Assembly: GCA_950097015.1 (NCBI GenBank) | Contig: CATNEN010000002.1 | Span: forward strand, 7,951,501-8,015,500 | From: Macrostomum hystrix | Lineage: Eukaryota; Platyhelminthes; Macrostomidae | Direction: 5' to 3' | Length of the DNA stretch: 64,000 nucleotides | In this document: positions 10,086-18,842 of the stretch, piece by piece | Layout: each line of letters opens with the position of its first letter | Numbering within the stretch: the stretch's first letter is position 1 | Position numbers and translations under genes: made by a program | Notes under the pieces: model-generated | The model's database searches: none | Seen by the model: the letters and a program-made list of their open reading frames with translations, nothing else | Told to the model about the DNA's origin: nothing

Positions 10086-11157
10086 ATGAACCCATGACTA
10101 GATTGTGGATTCGAGCCCATGACTAGATTGTGGATTCGAGCCCATGACTAGATTGTGGATTCGAGCCCATGACTAGATTGTGGATTCGAGCCCATGACTA
10201 GATTGTGGATTCGAGCCCATGACTAGATTGTGGATTCGAGCCCATGACTAGAATGAATATTTGAGCCCAAGACTAGATTGAAGATTCGAGCCCATGACTA
10301 GATTATGGATTCGACCCTATGACTAGATTGTAAATTCGAACCCATGACTAGATTGTGGATTCGAACCCATGACTAGATTGTGGATTCGAGCCCATGACTA
10401 GATTATGGATTCGAGCCCATGACTAGATTGTGGATTCGAACCCATGACTAGATTATGGATTCGAGCCCATGACTAGATTGTGGATTCGAGCCCATGACTA
10501 GATTGTGGATTCGAGCCCATGACTAGATTGTGGATTCGAACCCATGACTAGATTATGGATTCGAGCCCATGACTAGATTGTGGATTCGAGCCCATGACTA
10601 GATTATGGATTCGAACCCATGACTAGATTGTGGATTCGAGCCCATGACTAGATTATGGATTCGAGCCCATGACTAGATTATGGATTCGAACCCATGACTA
10701 GATTGTGGATTCGAGCCCATGACTAGATTATGGATTCGAGCCCATGACTAGATTGTGGATTCGAACCCATGACTAGATTATGGATTCGAGCCCATGACTA
10801 GATTGTGGATTCGAACCCATGACTAGATTGTGGATTCGAGCCCATGACTAGATTATGGATTCGAACCCATGACTAGATTAAAGATTCGAGCCCATGACTA
10901 GATTGTGGATTTGAGCCCATGACTAGATTGTGGATTCGAGCCCATGACTAGATTATGGATTCGAACCCATGACTAGATTAAAGATTCGAGCCCATGACTA
11001 GATTGTGGATTTGAGCCCATGACTAGATTGTGGAAGCGAGCCCATGACTAGATTGTGGATTCGAGCCCATACTAGATTGTGGAAGCGAGCCCATGACTAG
11101 ATTGTGGATTCGAACCCATGACTAGATTGTGGATTTGAGCCCATGACTAGATTGTAG
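10086..11157. repeat. 25-bp tandem satellite, about 43 copies
   Basis: About 1.07 kb of head-to-tail 25-bp units with consensus GATTGTGGATTCGAGCCC followed by ATGACTA. Variants are GATTATGG, TTCGAACCC and TTTGAGCCC. On the minus strand each unit contains GGGCTCGAATCC or GGGTTCGAATCC, close to the tRNA T-arm/B-box consensus GGTTCGAATCC. The array ends about 200 bp from the 3' end of family copy 3. The units abut without unique spacers, so it is not a CRISPR array. Confidence 0.95.
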
Positions 11158-11355
11158 ATTTATTGTGGATTTGTGCAAAAAATCGAAGAAGATGCAAAAT
11201 AGAGGCAAAACGTTGTCGAGTCTGCAGCTCACTCTAACACACTCGCGCCCAACTATGCTGAAAGAAGGCATTTTTTTGTCTGGAGATGCAGTCAGGTCGG
11301 AAAAAGTTTCAGCGTAGGATTTCACATTTTGCGAGCTGTTCCAATTGCGATCCAG

Positions 11356-12450
11356 TCAGCGAACCAGGCCGAAAAATTCGTTGATCTCAGACTCAGTGAG
11401 GGTGTCGTTCGAGATGGCCACAGCCCGAATGGTGCCGTTCAACCAGGGGTCTCCAGGATAGGGTGTGCTTCCCAGAGTAAAGCATGCCGAAGCGCTCAGG
11501 CTGGGCTGCGATATATAAAAGTCCTCAGTAAACTTTGGACTGTAAGTGTTTGAGTAGCAGAAGAACTCAACCTGATTCCCATCCATTGACGGCGAATGGA
11601 CAGCGAACTCAACGAAACCTCCAGTGTCAAGGCGGCACGAGTCAAAGTAATCCATAAAGCCAATGTTCACATGGTCGTTTCTAATAAAGCTCACATGATT
11701 ATCAAACGAGTTGGCTAACTCGTACCAAAGTATCGTACGAACGCATTCAAATTTTCTGATGATTGTCCCTTCTCCACTCTGCCTGATCCTAAACAGCAAC
11801 GAGAGTACCTGCTCAGTTTCACCGAAATCCGCATTGTCCATCGACATCTTTGAGGATACTCCATTGAACTTGGCTCCCTCGCTCGTGAACTCGACTGACT
11901 CCGACTGCCACTGCTGCGTCTCGCCGCACACCAAGTTGCTCTTGCTGGCTTCCTCATCTTCACTCATCACCCACGCTGCACGCAGCTTCGAGCCCACACT
12001 GCTCATCAGCTTCCTGCTCAGCGTCATGAAGTTGACGGATCTGGTATTGGCGAATGCAGCGCAGCTGTGCAGTGCGTTGATCCCATCGCTGGCTTGTCCA
12101 TTGATGAGGTGGCACACGACAATGTACTTGAACAGCGAGCACTGGCGAGTGTCCGAGTCGAACTGGGCCACCAACAGACCGCTCATTGTGCTCGCAATGC
12201 CGATGCACATGATCTTGCTCGACACTCGCCTTGTCTGCAGAGCCAGAGCATCGGGCAGACACCGCGACGTCTCCACCCTGAGCCACTCGGCCTCGCTGCC
12301 GCAGCGGGCCAGCTGGGCGCGACTCAGGAGCGAAAGCAAAGCAACACCTGAATGCGATTTTAGTTTAATTAAATTCAGTTCATAGTACCATTCTTTATTT
12401 ATGAGACTATATCTCCACAGTACTTCTTACTCACATGCTATTAGATGCAT
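11356..12450 (-). CDS. Secreted PAN/Apple-like plus LamG-like protein, family copy 3 (intact)
   Basis: Two-exon minus-strand gene, join(12435..12450, 11356..12347), 335 aa. Exon 1 is again 16 coding nt (M-H-L-I-A plus one base) with a GTGAGT donor; exon 2 follows a TTCAG acceptor. The signal peptide runs across the junction (VALLSLLSRAQLA). Residues of about 23-190 are almost identical to copy 2 (ASTMSGLLVAQFDSDTRQC, then ALHSCAAFANTR, MTLSRKLMSSVGSKLRAAW). The C-terminal LamG-like half has diverged strongly but keeps VEFAVHSPSM, WLNGTIRAVAISNDTLTESE and a final FFGLVR. The product is probably extracellular. It sits head to tail with copies 2 and 4. Ligand and function are unknown. Confidence 0.86.
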
Positions 12451-12540
12451 CAGTAGTGGTGGCAGCTTCAGCTGCTGCTGAAGGTATTTTTTAGCAGTTC
12501 GTTCGAGATTTCAAGTCACTCCGACGGAACTGTAGATCAG

Positions 12541-12550
12541 TATTTATAGC
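12541..12550 (-). promoter_or_regulatory. Putative TATA box of family copy 3
   Basis: The minus strand reads GCTATAAATA followed by CTGATC, about 90 nt upstream of the ATG at 12,450. The TATAAA-ACTG context is shared with copy 2. Confidence 0.55.
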
Positions 12551-12619
12551 TTAGCGATGGATTCGTCAGTTCTGTTACTCGTGCAGCCTGTTTTGAAGCT
12601 GCCTTTCTCCAATCGAAGT

Positions 12620-13095
12620 TAATTGGCTCCCATTGAACGCTTTTCTCTCTGCAGCACAGTTGCAATTCATTTTTACAATGCTCAATGTTGTTTGTGTCAT
12701 TTACTCGTATATTTATATTTATACTGATATTTACGTTTAAAAGCTATTATTCGAGAAGACAAAACCGCAACAGACAAGCATGTGAACATGTTTGAACACA
12801 GGCAGTTCAAACCGACTTGACTTGACTTCTCCGCTGGGCGGTCTGAAGACATGGGATGTTCTCGGATCTGCAAATTTCTTCCATTGATGGAATCGGTCCG
12901 AGGTGTTTTAGCCTCATCATTGAACGCTTTTCTCTCTGCAGCACAGTTGCAATTAATCATTAAAATACTTAAATGCTTTTGAGTCATGATATTTATGCTT
13001 AATAGCAATTAGTCCCGAAGAGCGATATCCGAAACAGCAACAGACGAGCATGTGACTTGACACGGGCAGTTCAACCGACACTTCAAACCATGTGT
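12620..13095. repeat. Direct duplication with about 292-bp period
   Basis: The block ATTGAACGCTTTTCTCTCTG plus GCAGCACAGTTGCAATT occurs at about 12,630 and again at about 12,922. Both copies continue into a similar CAACAGACRAGCATGTGA and GGCAGTTCAA segment. The second copy has diverged. No coding function was seen. Confidence 0.75.
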
Positions 13096-13104
13096 TCAGC
13101 TGAC

Positions 13105-13535
13105 TAAATTGACTTTGCTGCAGGGGGCATCTTCCGGACGCAGTGGGAAGGCGTCGCCGCCAATTCCGCTTGCCCTGGGCGAACATGGGCAACTAAAGCT
13201 GCGGTGTCGCGCAGGGGGATCCGGTGATGCCGGCGTCTACGGAGGTGGAGACTCGCTCACTTGGTGGCCCTCAGGTAACGGACGAGCTGGCAGATATTCT
13301 CAGACCTGAAAATGTCGGAGAGGTCCGGGTTTGGCACGGATTTTGTGCAGATTTTTTTGCGGATTTGCGATGCCTAGCGAAACCGCCTGGCCAGAGAGGG
13401 CCATGGTGACTGCCCTGATGTCCCTGCGGATTATGTAGCACCGAAGGCTCTGCGGATTTGCACAAGCATCGCGAGAGCTTTGCGGGTTTTCAATTTGACG
13501 TGAGATGTCCAGCTCAACCTGTGGTCGAGGATAAC
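13105..13535 (-). mobile_element. Jockey-like LINE fragment, 3' part
   Basis: Minus-strand LINE remnant. Near 13,500 it encodes a thumb-region motif (SWTSHVKLKTRKALAMLVQI). Further on it has a 3' region matching the plus-strand copy at 1,862-2,518 (SHHGPLWP motif and the 3'-terminal GCAGCTTTAGTTGCCC block). It is interrupted at 13,536 by Gypsy-1 and resumes at 17,965. Stops and frame changes make it a dead copy. Confidence 0.75.
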
Positions 13536-13824
13536 TGTCAAGCCGTGCTCAGGAGTATAAGGCAAGACTGCCCGTAGGCTTGGTTTTGGTTAGTAGCGAA
13601 TTTAGTTTATTAGTCACGATGTTTCACGATACACTTGCATATATATATAAGTAGACGAGTCAACAAGGCTTAAAAGTCAACAGGTGTAGAGTACATCAAT
13701 AATCAATATTCAGGCTGCGTACATTAGGTCAGAGTGCGGTTGGCGCGCAGGCCTGCAGATCTACCACAGTTCACTTGCTTAACACAGTTCACGGTTCATT
13801 CACGGCTCAAACCCCGGCACGTCA
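13536..13824 (-). repeat. 3' LTR of Gypsy-1
   Basis: In element orientation it starts TGACGTGCCGGGG and ends GCACGGCTTGACA. A polypurine tract (GAAGGGGGGAGA) lies directly before it. The first three bases, TGA, are also the stop codon of gag-pol. Confidence 0.93.
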
Positions 13825-16800
13825 TCTCCCCCCTTCGAACCGCTCGGGCGGCACGCCCTGATTCGCACGGAGGTTGTAGCTCGGTCTCTGGGGAGTCGCG
13901 GCCGGTGACGGTACTCTGCCACTGGCCGCTTGCGGCGGATCTGCGGTCTCCCCTGGCGCGCTTGCCTGGGTCAAGGACGCAGGCATGTTTTCATGTCGCG
14001 CTTCAGGCAAGTCGGCGGGTCTTGGAGCAACTTCGTGGCTGACTGCGGCTGTCGCAACGTCTCCATTGCCGCCGGCTTCGTGCCGACGCAGTTGGTCTAG
14101 GTGGGCGAGCGTGACCCGGTCACCCTGTCGCATGATCAGCGCCGTGTTGGACCCTTTCTGCGCCAGGAACTCCGCCTTCTCCGGTGTGGCACTCGGCGTT
14201 GGAGCGTACCAGACCTCAGAGCGGATCGCTGTCTTCATGGTGATGGGGTTTCGCAGCTGCCTTCCCATTAGTTGCGCCGGGCTGAACTCCCTTCCGGCGT
14301 GCGGTACACATCGGTAGTTCAGTAGGATCCGTGCCAGGAATGCGTCGTACGGCTCCTGCTGATCCCAGCCCGCCGAGGCCACCTTGATTGTCTGCACCAT
14401 TCGCTCGGCCAGGCCGTTGGACTGGGGATGATATGGTGGGGTTTTCACAGCGCGGCAGCCGATTCTGTGCAGCCAGCTCACCAACCCCTCATCATGGAAC
14501 TCTGCAGCATTGTCACTCACCAGGGTTCTCGGCACTCCGTTGCGGGCGAAGACCTCCTGGAGGACCCGCCTGACGGTGGCGGCGCTCTTGTCGGGCACTC
14601 GGATAGCCTCCGGCCAGGCAGACATGGCGTCGACCAGGATCAGCAGGAGCCCGACCTTCGGAACGTGAGCGTGGTCCATGTGCACGCGCCCCCAAGGCTC
14701 AGACTCGGCGGGCCATTGGTGGACACTGCTGTGACTACTTTGACGTTGCTTGGCGCAGGTCTGGCAGGCACGGACGAATCCTTCGACGTCACCGCAGTAG
14801 CCTGGCCACCAGACGGAGTTGCGGACCAGCGCTCGAGTGCTCGTGGCGCCCGGATGCGCCCCGCTGTGCACCAATTCCAGGACGCGACTGCGTAGTGAAG
14901 CAGGAATGACCGGGCGATCGCCGTAGCACACCACCGAGCCGTCTAGAGTGAGCGCATGTCGAATTGCTTTGAATTGCCGTTCCGCAGGCGAGCAACCCGA
15001 CCAACGGTTTCCAGCTATCCTTCGAGTGATGTCCGCTAGCAGTCTATCGCGCTTTGTCTCCTCTGCCAGCTCAGTCCAGCCGATGACGCTTTCACCGGCC
15101 CAATGCACCAGGTGTTGTTGGGGTGCCGCCTCATATGGATCGTCCGGGACGTCAGCGATGTCAAGACGAGACAACGCATCGGCGTGCGGGATGTCGACTC
15201 CGCGGGCGTACTCAATAGCGAAGTCAAATCCCATGAGGCGGATCGCCCAGCGCAGGATGCGGGCATTGGCGACTTTAGGGAGCTGCTGCCGTGCCCCGAA
15301 CAGAAACTCGAGAGGGCGGTGGTCGGTTCGCAGAGTGAAGCGCTTGCCCAGTAGGAACTGACGGGACCTCTCCATTGACCACACAATCGCCAGCGCCTCC
15401 CGTTCGATGTTGGAGTAGCGTGTCTCTGCCTCCGTCAACCGCCTGCTGAAGTAGATGACGGGATGACCTTCTTGCGTGAGCACGGCGGCCACCGCCTTCT
15501 CACTGGCGTCGGTCGTGAGCGTTGTTTCCTTTGTCCGGTCGTATGGCTGGATGATCGGGCTGGAGCTCAGGAGCTTCTTTAGCTGGTGGAAGGCCGCTTC
15601 CTGTGCAGTTGTCCAAGTGAACTCCACTCCCTTCTTGCGCAGCTGGTTCAGGGGCTCGACGATGTGCGCATAATTGTTGACGAACCTTCCGAAGAAATTG
15701 CAGAGGCCGAGGAAGGACTCCAACTGGCGACGGTCGCGTGGTGCAGTGATTTCTTTGATCTTGCTGACCAGACCAGGGTCCGGAGAGATTCCATCTGCAC
15801 CGATTCTGTAGCCGAGGAACTTGACGCTCTTGGCGCCCAAGTTGGACTTGGCGAGATTTATGTTCATTCCGGCTGCCTGGAGGATCTTAATTACTTCATC
15901 GACTTTGGCTTTGAGATCTTCGCTGGAGCGACCTCCGAGCAGAATATCGTCTTGATAGACGACCTTGCCGTTCACCTCCTCAAGGGTAGTCTCCATGGCC
16001 TTTTGAAAGATGGCGGATGCTGACTTGAGGCCCGGCACGAGTCGGGTGTAGCGAAACAGACCGAGTGGGGTCGCAATCGTAGTGACTTCCCTGCTCTTCT
16101 CCTCGAGTTCAATCTGTAGATACGCGTCAGATAGGTCGAGGGTCGCGAAGTCAGTCATTCCGGCGACATCCGAGAAGATGGTCTCGACGGTTGGCATTGG
16201 ATAGGTGTCTCCGCACACTTGATGATTGACCCCCGCCTTGTAATCGGCACAAATTCTGATGTTGCCGTTGGGTTTGAGGACGCAGACGATTGGTGACGCC
16301 CACTCGCTACCGCCTTCGGTCACTGGTTCAATTATTCCTTCAGCCTGGAGGCGCTTCAGCTCTTGGTTGACGCGGTCGCGCAGGTGCAGCGGCACCGCTC
16401 TGGCTGCGCAGTAGAATGGCTTGGCACCTTCGATCAGCTTGATTCTGGCTTGGAAACCCTTCAGGCAATTGAGGTGCTGTACTGCAGTGCCTTGGCCACC
16501 GACTGTCTGCCTCTCAGAGTTCCAATCCAGGTTGTCGAGGCCCAACAGCCCGTGTGACTTGTGTGCTGCAGTGACAACCAAGTCGACAGTGCGGAACTTG
16601 TCTTTATCATTCCACGTTGCTGTGAACTCGCCCAGGGTCTTGATTATTGATCCATCAAATTGCCTCAGGATTCGCTTGGACTTCCTTAGCGCTGGACGCC
16701 CGAGCATCTCCCAGTGGCCCCTGGGAATGAGGCTTACGTCGGCGCCTGTGTCCACTTGCATCTGCAGCTCTTTGCCGTTGATCTTGACGCGCCGGAAGAT

Positions 16801-17673
16801 GCCTTTTCGCTCCTTGTTCTCCGGTCTGATGACGAAGACGTTGGCGGCATCTGGCTTCGGGGCGGCATCATCGTCCTCCTCCCAGGTCTCCAAGTGCACA
16901 GTGCGGGACCTGAAAACGGCTGCGTAGTGGTTTTTCTTGTTGCAGGTGGTGCACCTTTTGCCGAAGGCGGGGCATGAGCCCTGCTGGTGCGAACCGCCAC
17001 AGTATTGGCACTTCGTCCTGGTTGTGTGCCTCGGCGATCTGGTGTCCGGAGGAAGCTGTGGAGGTGCGGCGCGCCGACCTGCATAGGCGATGCTTGACTC
17101 GGTGGTGACGGTGGGCCCGGTGCCGGCGTTGTAGTAGCGAATCTGCTCCAACTGCTCAAGCTCTTGCAGCACATCGGTCAGCAGCATGTCGATGCCCTGC
17201 ATCCTCTCCAGCAGTCTGCGCTTGTGGTCCACGGAGGCAAGACCGTCCACGAGCCTCATGGTGATGAGTTCGTCCTCACAGGTCTGTTTCGAGCCTAGCT
17301 TCTCAAAACTGCACGAGGCAGCAGCTGCTCGGAGCCGGCGGTAGTACGATGCGACGACTTCGCTCGGATCCTGCCTGAGGGAGAGGAATTTCACCCTCTC
17401 GGCAATGGTGAGGCGCCGCTTGGGCCGAATGGTTGCATCGATGATGTCGCGGATCTGTGCGAATGTTTTGGTCTCCAGGCTGTCTGGGGCAGCCATGAGG
17501 GTCAGGGTTCTCAGTGCCTTGAGGCCTGCCCTCGAGAGGAATAGATCAGTGATCTGGTGTTCCTCTTCCGAATCCTTCAGTTTCTTGGTCCGTGCAGCGG
17601 CCGCGAAACTGAGCAGCCAGGCTTCGGCTGTGTCTGGATCTTCCAGGTTTAGTTCAGATGCTTGCGATGCCAT
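13822..17673 (-). CDS. Gag-Pol polyprotein of Gypsy-1, single intact ORF
   Basis: The ORF codes for 1,283 aa from ATG at 17,673, the first base after the 5' LTR, to a TGA overlapping the 3' LTR. Domains in order: Gag with YYRRLRAA-type helical region; CCHC-like zinc knuckles (CQYCGGSHQQGSCPAFGKRC then CTTCNKKNH); retroviral aspartic protease (MQVDTGADVSLI); reverse transcriptase with the YQDD catalytic box (VVYQDDILLGG) and LGLFRYTRLVPGL; RNase H (LTTDASEKAVAAVL); integrase with HHCC zinc region (HPGATSTRALVRNSVWWPGY, then CQTCAKQR) and a DDE core (HMDHAHV, LVSDNAAEF, SNGLAERMVQ). All catalytic motifs I can read look present. Gag and Pol are in one frame, with no frameshift. No env is present. 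The protein would form the particle and carry out reverse transcription and integration. Confidence 0.96.
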   Translation of the reverse strand: MASQASELNLEDPDTAEAWLLSFAAAARTKKLKDSEEEHQITDLFLSRAGLKALRTLTLMAAPDSLETKTFAQIRDIIDATIRPKRRLTIAERVKFLSLRQDPSEVVASYYRRLRAAAASCSFEKLGSKQTCEDELITMRLVDGLASVDHKRRLLERMQGIDMLLTDVLQELEQLEQIRYYNAGTGPTVTTESSIAYAGRRAAPPQLPPDTRSPRHTTRTKCQYCGGSHQQGSCPAFGKRCTTCNKKNHYAAVFRSRTVHLETWEEDDDAAPKPDAANVFVIRPENKERKGIFRRVKINGKELQMQVDTGADVSLIPRGHWEMLGRPALRKSKRILRQFDGSIIKTLGEFTATWNDKDKFRTVDLVVTAAHKSHGLLGLDNLDWNSERQTVGGQGTAVQHLNCLKGFQARIKLIEGAKPFYCAARAVPLHLRDRVNQELKRLQAEGIIEPVTEGGSEWASPIVCVLKPNGNIRICADYKAGVNHQVCGDTYPMPTVETIFSDVAGMTDFATLDLSDAYLQIELEEKSREVTTIATPLGLFRYTRLVPGLKSASAIFQKAMETTLEEVNGKVVYQDDILLGGRSSEDLKAKVDEVIKILQAAGMNINLAKSNLGAKSVKFLGYRIGADGISPDPGLVSKIKEITAPRDRRQLESFLGLCNFFGRFVNNYAHIVEPLNQLRKKGVEFTWTTAQEAAFHQLKKLLSSSPIIQPYDRTKETTLTTDASEKAVAAVLTQEGHPVIYFSRRLTEAETRYSNIEREALAIVWSMERSRQFLLGKRFTLRTDHRPLEFLFGARQQLPKVANARILRWAIRLMGFDFAIEYARGVDIPHADALSRLDIADVPDDPYEAAPQQHLVHWAGESVIGWTELAEETKRDRLLADITRRIAGNRWSGCSPAERQFKAIRHALTLDGSVVCYGDRPVIPASLRSRVLELVHSGAHPGATSTRALVRNSVWWPGYCGDVEGFVRACQTCAKQRQSSHSSVHQWPAESEPWGRVHMDHAHVPKVGLLLILVDAMSAWPEAIRVPDKSAATVRRVLQEVFARNGVPRTLVSDNAAEFHDEGLVSWLHRIGCRAVKTPPYHPQSNGLAERMVQTIKVASAGWDQQEPYDAFLARILLNYRCVPHAGREFSPAQLMGRQLRNPITMKTAIRSEVWYAPTPSATPEKAEFLAQKGSNTALIMRQGDRVTLAHLDQLRRHEAGGNGDVATAAVSHEVAPRPADLPEARHENMPASLTQASAPGETADPPQAASGRVPSPAATPQRPSYNLRANQGVPPERFEGGR

Positions 17674-17964
17674 TGTCAAGCCGTGCTCAGGAGTATAAGG
17701 CAAGACTGCCCGTAGGCTTGGTTTGGGTTAGTAGCGAATTTAGTTTATTAGTCACGATGTTTCACGATACACTTACATATATATATATAAGTAGACGAGT
17801 CAACAAGGCTTAAAAGTCAACAGGTGTAGAGTACATCAATAATCAATATTCAGGCTGCGTACATTAGGTCAGAGTGCGGTTGGCGCGCAGGCCTGCAGAT
17901 CTACCACAGTTCACTTGCTTAACACAGTTCACGGTTCATTCACGGCTCAAACCCCGGCACGTCA
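17674..17964 (-). repeat. 5' LTR of Gypsy-1
   Basis: 291-bp LTR, almost identical to the copy at 13,536-13,824. A run of TATATATA at about 17,781-17,790 may serve as the promoter TATA region. The LTR ends one base before the gag-pol ATG, leaving no untranslated leader. Confidence 0.93.
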
Positions 17965-18330
17965 ATAACATCTAAGCATCTAGTTTGCTTCTCCATGGCG
18001 ATGATTTTGTCATAGAGAAGAAGAGGCTAAATCCACCAATTAGTATGTTGGTGAACAAGGTGGCAGTGGTCTGAGAATCAGAGAGTTTGAGCCCGCATCT
18101 GTGCGCTGGAGGTGGATGTAAGCTTGCAAAATGTCTCTGAGGACCACCAGGCACCGTGGCGGTAACATCGTCAGCATAGCCGATTTTCTGGACCGGGTCC
18201 GGGCCAGGGCTGCAGGGCAGCTCGTCTATGGAGAGGTTCCAGAGGATCGGACTAAGAACCCACCCTCTGGGCCTCCCTTCTGGACTTCCACAGAGCGGGA
18301 GTGGCCAAGCAGGTGCGAGGTAGCAGGTGA
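17965..18330 (-). mobile_element. Jockey-like LINE fragment, RT palm part
   Basis: Continuation of the LINE interrupted by Gypsy-1. The minus strand encodes a reverse-transcriptase palm segment with RGWVLSPILWNLSIDELP-like and GYADDVTATVPG motifs (YADD active site), followed by decayed frames. It joins in order with the 13,105-13,535 fragment when Gypsy-1 and one TSD copy are set aside. It appears 5'-truncated near 18,330. Confidence 0.75.
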
Positions 18331-18410
18331 GTGAGACACCATATACATGATCCAGCAGATAAGGTGCTCGTGCGTAGCCCGGCGCTTCAGGACTCGCCTA
18401 AAGGCTTCAA

Positions 18411-18613
18411 AGAGCCACAGCTGATCCTCACATTTTTATATGGTAGAGTGAAGCCGCTGTTTCTACAAGAGCCACAGCTGATCCTCACATTTTTATATGG
18501 TAGAGTGAAGCCGCTGTTTCTACAAGAGCCACAGCTGATCCTCACATTTTTATATGGTAGACTGAAGCCGCTGTTTCTACAAGAGCCACAGCTGATCCTC
18601 ACATTTTTATATT
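18411..18613. repeat. 57-bp tandem repeat, about 3.5 copies
   Basis: The unit starts GAGCCACAGCTGATCCTCAC and ends CTGTTTCTACAA. The copies are nearly identical, with one base change (AGAGTGAAG/AGACTGAAG). Frames are open on both strands because 57 is a multiple of three. No gene is inferred. Confidence 0.92.
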
Positions 18614-18842
18614 AATTCAGCAGTTTGTTTTCGAATGGGCCTTCAAAAAGGCTGAATGTTGCAAAAAAGTGCCAACATTTTGTTGTACAAATTCTCAGGA
18701 TAAAAGCTGAAACAGCAACAGAAAATCATATATCATACATTACAACAACCACATTCGCACATAATAAAGTCTAAATGATGCTCATACTCATACATGCTCA
18801 TGCAGCGAGCGACTGAAAACTCTCGAAGTCGTTGAACTCAAA

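Larger units (their letters stand above)
13536..17964 (-). mobile_element. Complete Ty3/Gypsy element (Gypsy-1) with LTRs and 5-bp TSD
   Basis: A 4,429-bp LTR retrotransposon on the minus strand. The LTRs at 13,536-13,824 (289 bp) and 17,674-17,964 (291 bp) are nearly identical, differing mainly by one G and one TA step, and have TG...CA ends when read in element orientation. A perfect 5-bp target-site duplication, ATAAC, lies at 13,531-13,535 and 17,965-17,969. The single internal ORF is uninterrupted. Near-identical LTRs and an intact ORF indicate recent insertion and possible competence for movement. It landed inside an older LINE copy. Confidence 0.96.

Noticed and set aside
10086-11157. 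CRISPR-like array
   Set aside because: The 25-bp units abut directly without unique spacers and the genome is eukaryotic.
10086-11157. Cluster of tRNA genes
   Set aside because: Only a T-arm-like motif repeats; there is no A-box, anticodon arm or acceptor stem.
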